Positions 33,695 to 46,255 of a stretch of 64,000 nucleotides of DNA are shown one piece after another. The DNA lies in NCBI GenBank assembly GCA_950106755.1, contig OX467091.1:18989538-19053537 (forward strand), read 5' to 3'. Positions within the stretch are counted from its first letter, which is position 1. Each line of letters starts with the position of its first letter. Source of the stretch: Climacium dendroides (taxonomy: Eukaryota; Streptophyta; Bryopsida; Hypnales; Climaciaceae). The translations under genes and the position numbers were made by a program. The notes beneath the pieces were generated by a model that was given only the letters and a program-made list of their open reading frames with translations, did no database searches and was not told where the DNA came from.

Positions 33695-36600
33695 TTAGAC
33701 AAGATCATCAGATCCTTTTGATTCAGGGTCTCCTTTAGACGGACCCTTCGACACTGGAAGGCCTTCTCCATCTCTAGAATTAAAACTGCTTAATCTTTCC
33801 TCAAGAGCACGAGCACCTCTTTCCCTGTATTCACAGAGAAACCAAAACATGTGTCAAGTTACAGACCCAGTATGTATCACTTAGTGATTTCTGTCCGGCA
33901 CTAAGGCCTCTGATAAATTGCAAATGATTCCCCTTTGTTGTGTGTAACATAAGAAAATAACAGCTCATGAGTGGTGCACCCACACCTCGTTAGTATAACA
34001 TTCTCTTTACTATAATATCCTCTCACCATACCCTGGAGAACAGAGGCATAAAGTTCAAACCCACTCTGCACTCTCAATATCAAATCATTGTTTTGTCACA
34101 AGAAGTAGCATACAAAAGAAATATTAAGTTTGAGAAGTGTGGAATGGGTTCTAAACCACTCTTTTAACTCCAATCCCTAGTACTCCTTTAATGTCACTAT
34201 TTCATGGAGCTGGTGTATTGATTGTCAGGACATAACAGAACTCCATTGATATTCACATGCATTTTGGATGTGACATTAAAGAGGTCTAGATGTAAGAGTT
34301 TGTAAGATTTGTACCTGCGTCTGCTAGCCTCCACAGTATCTGATCCTGGAAGGGGTTTTCCAGTTTCAATGCTTGAACCATCAACAGATGTTTCTTGACT
34401 CCTCTGCCCGCAGAACATCTTCTCAAAGACTGCTGAAATTGGATTGATCAAGTTCCTGGAGTAGAAAGTATACCCACGTAGAGTTACAAGACTACTTGTT
34501 CATCCAACAAACTTGCATCCCAAACAGGATTGATGAAAAAAAGGAAAATTTAGCAATCCAGTTCTTATGAACTGTACAAGTCAATGGATCATTAATCCAA
34601 TCAACTGAGAATACTAACAAGAAGATATCCACATTACAGGAGAACAGTACAAGTATTAGTAGCAACGCGTCCCCGAGGTATTCTAGAAAACCTAACAGCA
34701 TTACTTTTAGCAGGATTTGTCTTGGAACTGCCTTAAATGGCAATACAATTGGCAGGCTTTCATAGGGCTAGTATTTCTAGAATTGCTTTGGGGAACAAAT
34801 AAACTTGGAAAACAAGGAAATTGTAGGTCAAGTGACATACTGCAGGGGTCCAGGAAAGAAGGTTGCAAAGGCAAATTCAGCACTGGAGTCGCCTTTAAGG
34901 CCTGCCTCTGGCTTCCTCTGGAAGTAACGGAGATACATCCAGGCTCCATAAGTGCCAAACACAATAAAGGGTACAAATTGGATGGGCGCCGAGGAGAACA
35001 GGCTGCTGAAGATCGCAAAGATCACAAAGAGCAAGGGAGACCACTGCATACGTCAATTGCGCCACAAGAGTCATATACTATAGCACATCTCAGTAGTGTC
35101 CAAAACCGGTAGCCATTCAGGAGTTAAGCAAATAGTACAATCTGTGCATAATGGATCATCCACGGGTACAAGAATAGTATAGACGAACCCCTGTGCAGAC
35201 TCAACATTCTCAACGTTCCAAAGTAAAGAGGATCCTAGTGAACATTCAAAAACCAACGGTCAATAAGAGCAACCTCTAGGGAACCCCATTTTCTAAAAAA
35301 CTACTAGACCATACGTGGGACAACTTGCACAGTTTGGCAGCTGTTATGACCTTATCCCATAAGGTTTGTGATTCATGAAGGTCATCAAAGAGCACCCTGA
35401 ATCCAAGATTAGGTCTTCATCTGCTGGGGTTCTTCAAAGCATCGGGCCTTGAGTTAAGAAACGCTATAGTATGCCGGGTCTCCTCATCCAGAACAAACTA
35501 GCCTCATCCATGACCCCTAGTTTTAAATCTCAAACGAAAAAGCATCTGTTATCCAAGAGAAAGAAAATAACGACATAGAATAGCTAACCTTTGCACGCAG
35601 TTTTAGGACTGGAATTTCTTGTTCTGAGTTAATTTGCTTTACTGCAACCAGAAACCCAGCTAATATTCCATGGAACCCTGATATTGGAGCATACCTGCAA
35701 AATGAAACACATGGTCAAGTTATGAAACATGCACGTCAATACTATAGGAGGCCACTACGCAACTGGCACTTCCCCAAGTTCAAAAGCTCTAAAGTGTCAG
35801 GAAACTTGCAGAAAATTAGTACCAATTTCAGTTTTCACTGAAATTTCTGCCAGTCCAATAACATAACTCACCAAGAGCAATTATATCAAAGTTACAAAGT
35901 TATTGACGTCAAATTAATCGGCATTAGATACATATAGCCCTCAAACAAAGTAAAAAGCAGCGTAGTGCAAATGGGGTAAAAGTTGTGTCAATATGGTGTA
36001 ATTGTCATTAAAATTACCTTGAAATAACGTTAGGAGCAATTAAGTTAATATAAACTTGACATTGATTAAAAATTATATTAATATTGATCTAATGTCATAT
36101 TAGATTAAATTTAACTAACTCCTTTAGAAAAACCAATCGAACACAACTCGAGAAGAATGTAATGATATTTGCTCAACTCACAGATAGTTTCCTTGTCTTG
36201 TTATGACGTATAGGAAGACGGCAAGAACGAAGGTACTTGCACACGTGAAAATATTAACAAAGATAATAAACTTCAGGAACTCTCGTGAACCCCAGAAAGG
36301 CTCCAAATGTCTTCCGGCAAGAAGTAAAGCTGCAACGCTCGCCCCCAACTGCAAAAAGCTGGGCTGTAAGAGGAAAGTAGATTTATACAAAACAATACAC
36401 TAGGAAACCATCTACATCGTGTAGCAATCACACAAAAAGCAGATCTAAAAAGCTGCAGGTGGTCAACAAAAGCTATGCCACTATTAGAATAAAAGTTCTG
36501 CAGATGCCACCAAGAGGCTTACACCAAAAATGGATGTCTCAAGGTAGCCTGCTGTAATGATATTCCAAACAAATGGTATGGATCTGCAAAGAAAATCAGG

Positions 36601-37952
36601 AACATCTGAGAGACATCTCAAGTCTCAATATGAACAGGTAATAACGAGTTAGGCCCCACCCGCAAACCATATAGTGTCAATTAGTTACTAAATGCCCACA
36701 TTGCATGCTATTGAGCAAATTGGTGCTTAACTCCTATTTAACTAACTTGCGATGAACAGACATATATATCTATTACTAGTATGTTCTGGGTAACTTGACT
36801 CCTTGATTTTGTATTATTAAACTAAACTGCGTCTATACCAATGGTTTGAAATGCTAATTCCCCATGCACCAACCGAGTTAACTAAGTGTCCACGAATTCT
36901 GAAAAGTATTGTCATCAAACAATTAGATTCTAAACAGGTGGATCCCAGATGATTGGTCTTGATACGCAACAAACTTAGTTACATTCCAACTAAACTCTTT
37001 TGAGAATTTAGAGCAGGTTCTGAAATAAGACGAACGCCCTACTTGTCATCGAAACCTAGAAATTTAGATTCTAAACAGGTGGATGCAAGATGCCTTATGC
37101 AGTACAGCAATGGCTTAAAACGAAGTAGTCCACACACTAGACAGAGAGTTAGCAAATGGATCTGAAGACCCCAGTGAGCAGACTAGCACTACTTGGTCGG
37201 CTAGAGTGGTAGCAACAGAAGAGCATAACAGATGAATTTCATGTCAATCCCTTTTCTGAACCACACTTCATTCTCAACTTCATTTCAATCCTACCATAAA
37301 CATTTCGAACCACACTTCATCTCTCAATTTACTGCTCATCCCAAGACCATAACCAAGACGCAAAACTGCACATGCAGATCCCGTCACAGTTCATCAATTC
37401 CAGAGCACTTACTTTCCAGGTATCAGAGCGAAAGTATCAGACACCGTGTGAGGAAAAACGGCATTGGCCAAACAGCCCGTGATCAGGACTGCAGCGAGTC
37501 CTTTCGAAAGTCGGGTAAAACCTGAGAATAGGCCCCCGCCCTGCATCCAAAAGAACAACCAACCTCAAATGCAACCCAAATCGGTGCTGCATTGACTTTC
37601 ACGATACAATTCCGACCTCAACAACGAAAACCTAATCTCACATCCGGAATGAGGGTTTCCGGAATGAGCTTGGACTTACGAGTTCTTCCTAACCTCAAAA
37701 CCTGATGCCATTTCTCTCTGCAATTTCGTAAAGGACGACATACAAGTGAATTCAATTCACAGAAGCGAGAAGCGTACTACGATAACTCGGATCGAAGACC
37801 TCGATCGTAAAGAACACAAATCGCAAAGAAATTCTGTGAAAATCAAATGAACGACTTGAAATGCAAGGCTTGTAATGAAAAATTTGCTACTGGAATGTGC
37901 GCAAAAGGATTGATGCTTTACATACCTCTGGGATGGATGCAATGGAACTCAT
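33695..37952 (-). CDS. RBL19: Rhomboid-like protein 19 / TMEM115 homologue
   Basis: Eight exons on the reverse strand: 37926-37952, 37413-37540, 36523-36583, 36182-36348, 35589-35694, 34841-35043, 34315-34455 and 33695-33824. They total 963 bp (320 aa), all phases consistent. Family landmarks: GGGLFSGFTRLSKGLA near the start, VWNIITAGYLETSIFG, HLEPFWGSREFLKF, GFHGILAGFLVAVKQ, TYGAWMYLRYFQRKPE, EFAFATFFP, and the cytosolic tail PLPGSDTVEASRRR-RERGARALEERL. Several hydrophobic membrane segments are visible. TMEM115 is a Golgi membrane protein that binds the COG tethering complex and affects retrograde traffic. No rhomboid GxSG catalytic serine motif is seen, so it is a pseudoprotease. The ATG follows a pentanucleotide repeat in the leader. 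Confidence 0.93.
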
Positions 37953-37956
37953 GGTG

Positions 37957-37989
37957 CCGATCCGATCCGATCCGATCCGTTCCGATCCG
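37957..37989. repeat. TCCGA pentanucleotide microsatellite
   Basis: About six TCCGA units with one substitution lie a few bases upstream of the RBL19 start codon, so within its 5' leader. Confidence 0.85.
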
Positions 37990-38465
37990 CTTCCCTCACT
38001 GCTGCGAGACTGAAGAAAGATTAGCAGAAAACAGAAGCTTCTCCGCTAAGGACTCGATTATTGCTTTGCATCCGGTTGTCTTACGGAGTCCCATCTTTCA
38101 CGGGGTTCATCTTTTTCTTTTCCTCGGCTCAGATGCGTTGGATCCAGTAATCGGCAGACTGGGAGTAAAGATTGGGGTGGGGGTCATCTTTTACGGTAAA
38201 CGTGTAAGATGTACCCATGGCGAAGATCTGCCTACCTGCCACCGACACATTGGGTTATGTCTTGGGGAGCAAAGCCATGAGAGAAGTCAGAGAACGATGT
38301 GGGTACTCTGGTGGGGTCCACCATTAGCATTTCTATGAGAAGGATATTAAGAATCGTTTTATTCATATACAATCAAAAATTTGAGAATGTAAGTATATTT
38401 CATTCACCAAAAAGATTTGTTTTGATCATTTTGGAAGATAAAAATATGTAAGTTAGAATTCTAAA

Positions 38466-38888
38466 CTGCAATTGTGTACTTCATTTCAACCCCTATATGT
38501 CCAACCCATCACAATATGGTGTCAACAAACCATTGAAGTTGAATAATTAGCAATTGAAGCTTCTTCAGTAAACAATTATCAATTGGATGAAGTGCACTTT
38601 ACAAAACAACGATATTTTACTTACATAACGATTGAGCATTCAAAGGGACAAAGTAGGATAAGATTTCTTTTATCTTTTAGTCATGTTACTTATATGACCA
38701 TCATTTGTAAGATAAAGATGCTATTTTATATTATTTTTAACTCTATTTTTCTATTAAATTTGTATTTTTATTGTATTAAAAAGTATCGAACCTTGACTTG
38801 GATGGATTAATTTTGACAAAATGTAGGTAGAAATAAATTCCAAATTTCCTCAACTCTTGTTGCATAGTTTTTTTTTTGTTTTTTTTTT
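38466..38888 (+). repeat. Dispersed repeat, left copy flanking CPN60B
   Basis: Shares GTACTTCATTTCA, GGATGAAGTGCACTTTA and CTTGGATGGAT, then TTCCAAATTTC, in the same order and orientation with 45114-45442. Both copies end in a long T run. Confidence 0.8.
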
Positions 38889-38889
38889 T

Positions 38890-39062
38890 ACCAAATAGTA
38901 TACGCTGGTACAAAGGTTTAGGTTTACAAAAATCCCCGTTCAAACTTCACCGTTCCCACTAAACAAGGGCCAAACGGGGTATACGAGCAGGCCTAAACCG
39001 GGTATGCGACAAAGTCTGGTCCCGGGTATACGACCTGGTCTAAACCGGGTATCACACCGGAT
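38890..39062 (+). repeat. Short GC-rich repeat, TAAACCGGGTAT motif
   Basis: Four imperfect units of about 20-30 bp contain (A/C)GGGGTATACGA or ACCGGGTATGCGAC. The left part (AAGGTTTAGGTTTACAAAAAT to CAAGGGCCAAA) has a second copy at 61644-61765 that lacks most of the GC-rich units. Confidence 0.65.
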
Positions 39063-39438
39063 GAAGAACGCCGACCGCAGAGAACAGAAGGTTATCCTCG
39101 GAGTTCTCGTCGCTAGGCTTGCACACCCGAAGTGGGTGGTTACCAAATCCACCCAAAACCCAAAACCCAGCACAGGGACTTAAGGATTCCCCAGAAGAAC
39201 ATTCTGGACTCCTCTCCCTTCGTCGTCATCCTCTGGAGCTTCCACTCATCAGTTGTCCACACTTTCACAGCCCATTTCACGACCCATTGCACAGTCTACC
39301 TTATCCCTTGTCTGGATTTCCACACTGCAACACACAGTCGCAATTGCGTTTCAATCTCCTTGCAATCCCATTCCAAGCCCATTGCAAGCGCATTTTTCCA
39401 ATTCAAGTTTGGTTGCGTGTTGAGGTTTTGGTTGCAGT

Positions 39439-42400
39439 ATGGCAGCAACGACGATGGCTATGGCGGGCTCCGCTGCCCTTGGTTCTCTCCGTGTGGAGAA
39501 GGCGACTTCTTCTTCGTCCTTGAGTTCCTCAGCTGCCATGGGGGGAGTGGCATTCTCCAGGGGACAGCAACGAGTGGCGCTCAAGAGTAGTCGACGCGTG
39601 ACTGTTGTGAAGGCTGCCAAGGAACTTCACTTCAACAAGGATGGGTCCGCTATCAAGAGGATGCAGGTGATCAATGCGAGAGTGAAGAATCTTTTTGTGT
39701 GTTTTTCTGATTCTTACATTAGTTTTCCTGGGGCTTTGGTTTGGGTCTCGGGGTTTAGGGTTCTGATTTTGTTGGGATTCTGATGAGCAGGCTGGAGTTG
39801 ACAAGCTTGCGGATCTCGTGGGTGTAACGCTGGGTCCGAAGGGTCGCAACGTCGTGCTGGAGAGCAAGTATGGGTCGCCGAAGATTGTGAACGATGGTGT
39901 GACTGTGGCCAAGGAGGTGAGTGGTCTTGAATGAGCCTCGCTTTGAAATTCTGAGAGGCGATTCTATTTTGATTCCCTCAAGAGTAAGGTAGAGGCTCCA
40001 TTGACCATACATGTGATCTTTGATTGGTGTTAAGTGTGAAAATATTTAATCTAATGTCATTCAGTTTTTTGTAATACATGAGCAAAACTAAAGTTGGTGC
40101 AAGTTTCTAGATAGTTGTAGGAAAAGATTCAAAGTTATCCTGTATGGTGAATGGAACCTGTCCCTTGCTGTATGGTGAACGGAGATTTTACAATAGTTGT
40201 GTTTGATTTTTACAACCAGTTTGGTATTGCATTCCGAACTGGCAGCTCTTGGTGTGCCATGAACTGGTGTTGTTGACAAATTGATTAGTGTTTAGGTTAT
40301 GTTTGGGCATTCAACCAATATGTAAGCCTGTAAACAGTTTCTTTTCCGTCATCTTGCAATAATGTCTTGCACCTCTTCGATTTCTCACCTGCCTGTGTGA
40401 ATTTAGGTTGAGCTTGAGGACGCAGTGGAGAACATCGGAGCGAAGTTGGTGCGCCAGGCGGCTGCCAAGACGAACGACTTGGCCGGTGACGGTACCACCA
40501 CCTCAGTCGTGCTTGCACAAGGGCTGATTGCCGAGGGTGTCAAGGTTGTGGCAGCAGGAGCTAACCCAGTGCAAATCACCCGCGGCATTGACAAAACGGT
40601 GGTGGCGCTCGTCAAGGAGTTGAAGAAGCTCGCCAAGGATGTATGTGATGATGATAGCCCCTCCTACATGAATGCTATTCAATCCTTTTTCTACTGTAGT
40701 CCCCTTTCCCTGTTGCTTAGTTTTAGTTGATGAATCTCACTCTGTCTATCGGACGATTTTTGGCAGGTGGGACTGTCTCTCAATCTTATTCTGTTGATGT
40801 TTCCTTTCATGTGGTGCCGTCTGCTTTTTCTGAGAACTGGTTGATGAATTATACGCGGGTTTATTTGGCAGGTTGAAGACAGTGAATTGGCGGATGTGGC
40901 TGCTGTCAGTGCCGGGAATAACTCGGAGGTCGGGCAGATGATCGCTGAAGCCATGGCCAAAGTGGGACGGACGGGCGTCGTGACCTTGGAGGAAGGAAAG
41001 AGTGCCGAGAACAGCTTGTATGTTGTTGAGGGCATGCAGTTTGACAGGGGTTACATTTCACCCTACTTCGTCACTGACCCCGAGAAGATGTCTGTGGAGT
41101 ATGATAATTGCAAGGTATTTTCTTTGGCAGTTCCACCTTATGAGTGCTGAATGTGTACGTACGCAGAGGATTACGATTCCCATTTGCTCAAGATTAAACT
41201 AATTCAAAGAACCTTGGTTTAGTAAAGTCCAAGATTGACTTACTCTTGTTTGTATTCCCAGGCAGAGAACTACGATCCCCATTTGCTGAAGATTAAGCTA
41301 ATATAAAGAACCTGTATTTAGTAAAGTACAAGGTCAACTTCCTCATGTATGTGTTGCACACGATTAAGCTAATTTTGAAGAACCCAGGTTTATTAAAGTG
41401 CAAGTTTGACTTACTCATGTATGCTTTCATAGCCAGAGGATTATGATTTCCACAAGATTACAAGCTCACTCAAAGAACCTCAGTTTAATAAAGTGCAATA
41501 TAGACTTACTCTTTCCTGTCTTTATAGGCAGAGGATTACGATTCCCACCTTCACAAGATTAAGCTAATTTTGAAGAACCTGGGTTTATCAAAGTGCAAAA
41601 TTGACTTACTCGAGTATGCTATCACAGGGAGATCATTATGATTCCGATTTGCAGAAGATTAAGCTAATTCGAAGAACTTTGATCTAGTAAATTGCGAGAT
41701 TAATTAGCACTCGTGTTTTTGATGTTGCTTTATGTGTTTATAGGCAGAGGATCATGAATCCCACTTGCACAGCTTTAAGCTATTTCAAACAACCTTGATG
41801 TAGTAAAGTGCAAGATCGACTCACTCTCATGTCCCTGATGTTCCTTAAGGGTACCTCTGACGGGATTAACATGATGAAAAAACTGTGTGTGCAGCTCCTT
41901 TTGGTTGACAAGAAGATCACCACCGCTCGCGACATGATCGGCATCCTCGAAGAAACTATCCGCGGCGGTTTCCCCCTCTTGATCATCGCCGAGGACATCG
42001 AGCAGGAAGCTCTCTCCACTTTAGTCGTGAACAAGCTCCGCGGCTCCCTCAAAGTCGCAGCTTTGAAGGCACCCGGTTTCGGCGAGCGCAAGAGTCAGTA
42101 CCTGGACGACGTCGCCATACTCACCAACGGCACCGTCGTCCGGGACGAGATCGGTCTGGCGCTCGACAAGGTGGGCACGGAGGTCCTGGGCACGGCTGCG
42201 AAAGTGGTCGTGACGAAAGACGCCACCACCATTGTGGGCGATGGCAGCACGCAAGACGCCGTAAGCAAGCGTGTGAGCCAGATTCGTAATTTGATCGAAG
42301 TTGCGGAGCAGGATTACGAGAAGGAGAAACTGAATGAGAGGATTGCCAAGCTTTCTGGGGGAGTGGCGATCATTCAGGTGGGAGCGCAGACGGAGACGGA

Positions 42401-43893
42401 GTTGAAGGAGAAGAAGCTGCGCGTGGAGGATGCGTTGAATGCGACGAAGGCGGCGGTGGAGGAAGGAATTGTGGTGGGAGGAGGGTGCACCTTGTTGAGA
42501 TTGGCGAGCAAAGTGGATGCTATCAAGGCGACTTTGGACAATGACGAACAAAAGGTGAGTTGAACTTCGTGTGCCATATGACGCCGGTTGTACTTGAAGA
42601 GAGTAATGTAAAGTCTCCATTCACTATACAGTAAGGGGGAGGTTCCCTTCAAACAATCTAGAATCTTGCACCAGCGACAATTTTGCACTTTCATTTTGTG
42701 GTAAGATAATAATAATGAATTTCACAAAACTAAATATCAATAGATTAAGTATTTGTATTTTCACAGTGACCACAAATGAAAGCTCACCTGTATGGTCAAT
42801 GGAGCCCCTAATGGTTAATGGAGTCTCTACCTTATATTGTTGTATGACGTTATCTGGGTTCCATTTATGCTGAGTTCTTATTATCACCGAGAAATCCTCC
42901 CATTTGATTGTCAAGGTTGAAATGGTCGGTTTATAGGCATTACATTCGTATATCTCTCATGTTGAGTAAATATTAGTGTGACGCACAGGGTGTTAGCTTG
43001 CCTGGATGTGCTTCTCAATATCCTCTCAACACATATTTGCTAACATTATTCGCGTTAACGAGATATTGTACTGGATATTTGAAGTAGACATAAAGTTGAC
43101 ATTAATTTAACATCTTCTTATTGGTGTGATGTTCATTTAGATAAATTTTTTTTTGCTGTCAACAACTTTGTGAATCTAATAGGAGATCTTTCGAGATGAT
43201 ATACCTGGGTGCCTTATCTTTTTAATTATCGGAGAGGTTCCTCATGTACGTGCTTGATTTGTCTTTGTTAATCTGCAGGTTGGCTCAGAAATTGTGAGGC
43301 GGGCTTTGTGTTACCCTCTCAAGTTGATTGCCAAGAATGCCGGTGTGAACGGAAGTGTTGTGGTTGAAAAGGTGGGTGCCAAAATCATCGTCTTCTTTCA
43401 GTAATGTTTTTTTGGCTCATTGCATGGCGTTGCTTTCAGCTTCAGTTTTAGGAGGATTTACTACGAAGTTTTTTGAATGATTGTGCTTTCACGACCTTCA
43501 GGTTTTGGCAAACGACAACCCATCCTTTGGCTACAACGCTGCTACAGGTGTCTACGAGGACCTCATGGCCGCTGGTATCATCGACCCTGCTAAGGTAGGT
43601 TTAGGGTTTCGACTCCTCTCCATGGTGGTTTTTCTGAAAGCTGGTTTTTTTCCCACACATATCTAATTTGCTTAGTCTAATAATTCTTGTGAAGGCGAAC
43701 TCTGGTTTCCTTATGCTTACAATTTAATTTGGGAAATGTGGGTGTGTTGCAGGTTGTCAGGTGCTGCTTGGAGCATGCCGCCTCAGTAGCCAAGATCTTC
43801 TTGACATCTGATGTTGTAGTGACTGAAATCAAGGAAGCCGAGGCTGCTCCTGTTGGCGGCAACCCCATGGACAATTCGGGATACGGCTACTGA
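39439..43893 (+). CDS. CPN60B: Chloroplast chaperonin 60 subunit beta
   Basis: Eight exons: 39439-39666, 39791-39916, 40407-40640, 40872-41114, 41895-42554, 43279-43371, 43502-43594 and 43753-43893, total 1818 bp (605 aa). Residues 1 to about 58 form a Ser/Ala-rich plastid transit peptide, with the mature protein starting near AKELHFN. The group I chaperonin ATP site is present: [18 protein letters not shown] and GDGTTT (145-150). So are apical [15 protein letters not shown] and EEGIVVGGG, and the typical plant beta C-terminus [10 protein letters not shown]. It forms the tetradecameric Cpn60 alpha/beta folding machine in the stroma, with Cpn20/Cpn10 as co-chaperonins, and handles Rubisco large subunit and other clients. 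Near-complete agreement with plant beta subunits. Intron 4 is enlarged by a tandem array. Confidence 0.97.
41165..41845 (+). repeat. Tandem array in CPN60B intron 4
   Basis: About seven units of 70-115 bp start with a (G)GCAGAGGATTACGATTCCCA-like sequence, continue AAGATTAAGCTAATT, then AAGAACCT, then GTAAAGTGCAAGATTGACTT, and end in a T-rich stretch. Several unit junctions read TTTATAG|GCAGAG, which looks like a 3' splice site. No unit encodes Cpn60 sequence. Confidence 0.9.
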
Positions 43894-44386
43894 GTTTAGC
43901 GTTTTTCTTATGGAGGTGGTTTCAACTGTTTTGGCGGTGGAAGAAACGGTTTCTGTAGAAACGGGAATTCTTAAGAGTGGAGCTGATTTCTTGGGAGAGG
44001 TGATTGCCAGTGTCTTCTAGTACGGCCTCACTTTGAAGAGCAGCTACTTGGTAAAAGAATCATGTGAGTTCAAAAGCCCAATATAGTTCAGCGCTCTATT
44101 CAGACACAGGACACAACTGCTAAGCTTAGGACACACTAGATTCTTGGCATGTAGGTTTGCCAATCTGCTGGAAAATTTACAAGCTCAATTTTGTCCACCT
44201 GTCTCGGTACCATTTGCTTGATTTTGCTTTTCTCAATCACTGTGCCTGCCTTGTGTGATGGCCAAGAAGGTAACCAAGTCGAATTCTACTAATTCTACTT
44301 TACTGTTTCTACTCAAACTGTACCCCTACGTCAGTTTCAACACTTGTATGTTTAACTCCTCAAAAGACCAAGTGAAGAAATCTTGG

Positions 44387-44616
44387 TTAACCCTTAAGCA
44401 ATGAGCCGGTCACCGTGGAAATCATCTGTTTGGGTAGCTTGTGAATTGTTGGCTTTAAAAAATGCAAAAGCACTCATTGGAAGTCAAACTACCATACAAA
44501 AACTTCCCCTTTTCAAGTCAAATTTCTAGGATGAACAGTTGCACTTCTATTGTACATACAGCAATTCTTTGTCATTCATTGACTAGAAAATGGTTGCCAT
44601 GTCCTTTGAGGGTTAA
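44387..44616 (+). mobile_element. TTAA-bounded MITE, copy 3
   Basis: 230 bp, starting TTAACCCTTAAGCAATGAGC and ending CTTTGAGGGTTAA. The two ends form a short inverted repeat (TTAACCCTTAA versus TTAACCCTCAA). TTAA at each edge may be the target-site duplication. Confidence 0.8.
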
Positions 44617-45113
44617 GGTAGTATGTTTTAAAACCACCAAGTCTCCATCAAATTGCCCCTATTATTAGGTGGAGAATGGAGACGAGGTGATCCTTAAATG
44701 GACCACTTTAGCAATTGAATGAATCTAGGAAAAATTGTTTTTCTAATATAAGAGTTAGTCATTGTCTTTGATTTCAGCACATCTCTTTACAAGTTGCAAG
44801 TGGATGCATTTTGGGAGACTTATGGTCACAAATATGTCTATGTCTGAAATCTTTGAAAATTTATAAGCAATTAAAAAATGCTTGGAAAAATATATATTAG
44901 GTTCCACATCTATTTTTCTTTCTCTGAAAAATGATCTAATAATATCAAGAAGTTTTGGGGCAAACCGGATAACTTTGGGTAGCAAGTGTAAAACTCCTCT
45001 TCAACTTCTAAAATTTGACAAGTATGTAACTAACATGAGATAGGATGTAAATGTCAAAGAAAAGATCTATATGTGCAAAAATCTTAAAAGGTAGAAATAA
45101 AGATATTCTAAGT

Positions 45114-45442
45114 AGCAATTATGTACTTCATTTCACCCCCTAAATGCCCAAGTCATCACATTTGGGTGACAAGAAAATATTGAGGTTGAATAATTATCAA
45201 TTAGATGAAGTGCACTTTATAAAACAACAATCATTTATTCACATAATGATCAAGCATTCAAATAAAAATGCCACTTTATACTATTTATAACTATATTTTT
45301 CTATTAAAGTTACATACTTTATTGTATTGAAAAATAATTGGGTAAATATCCAACCCTTACTTGGATGGATTTGACAAAATGTAGTAAAATTAAATTCCAA
45401 ATTTCATGAAGGCCATTTTGAGTTTTTTTTTTTTTTTTTCCC
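45114..45442 (+). repeat. Dispersed repeat, right copy flanking CPN60B
   Basis: Second copy of the repeat at 38466-38888, same orientation, ending in an 18-base T run. Confidence 0.8.
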
Positions 45443-46009
45443 CAAAAAACAAATACATTGATACAATAGAACCTCTCTTAGTACATGGTGCCAAGCAACA
45501 TTTATAGAACTAGCTAAAATTTGTTCCATAGTTCCATAAAATTTTCAATAGCTAAATTTACGTTGGAAAAAATCCTTGAAATTTTTTTAATTTTTAGCCA
45601 AGACTACAACAAATAATAGAATTTGATAGCCAATTTGAAACTTCTTCCACATTAGAATTAGCATCTATTTAGTCAATTTTGTGTTATAGTACTCACAATA
45701 ATCATTAACAACTTCTAAAATCATTTTTTTTCTATTTTTTTTAATAGTACTTGTTCTCAAGGTAGCCAATGATTGTTAATGGAATCAATGGTAATGAGAC
45801 CTACTATTGTGATGTATCTATAGAGTGTTGAATTTGGTCTATAAAAAATTAAGGAATTGAAGAAGAAGTAAATTGGCAAATTGATCAGTAATTTAGTACT
45901 ACTTTACTACTTGACATTGACAGATAATTACTTGTACAAAAATTTGGCATGTACAAATTTGGGTCAACACCTCCAAACCACTCGTATTTGTTTTTGCTAG
46001 ACAGTTAAC

Positions 46010-46255
46010 CTAATTATGACCATTAGACTGCTCAAATTTTCATACTTTCTTGTTGGTAAGTGAAATTATGGAAGTTCTAAAGCATCAAAGAATGCAACAT
46101 TTGCATATTATATGCAAAGTTATGTAGGGTCAACTCTTTTTTGGTAGATTTTTTTGGGTTGTCAACAGACATACATACTGATTCTGGAGATGTACAAAGT
46201 CAGAGTGATGACGGTGGTTTTAGGCAAGGTGCAATTTTGGATGTACCCACTTCAA
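46010..46255 (+). repeat. Dispersed repeat, second copy
   Basis: Aligns in order with 23235-23495 in CCDC39 intron 3 (TTTCTTGTTGG, AAGCATCAAAGAATG, GAGATGTACA, TTTTGGATGTAC). It runs directly into the duplicated block described next. Confidence 0.7.

Larger units (their letters stand above)
38000..39400. other. Intergenic between divergent RBL19 and CPN60B
   Basis: About 1.5 kb between start codons. It holds promoters and leaders of both genes, a dispersed repeat (38466-38888) and a GC-rich repeat (38890-39062). From about 39080 a CT- and CA-rich stretch looks like the CPN60B leader. No further gene seen. Confidence 0.6.
43900..46000. other. Intergenic, no gene seen
   Basis: The first about 350 bp should be CPN60B 3'UTR. 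The rest is AT-rich and contains one TTAA-bounded element (44387-44616) and the right copy of the CPN60B-flanking repeat (45114-45442). Confidence 0.6.

Noticed and set aside
42021..42620. 199-codon reverse ORF over CPN60B exon 5
   Set aside because: Shadow of a highly conserved chaperonin exon.
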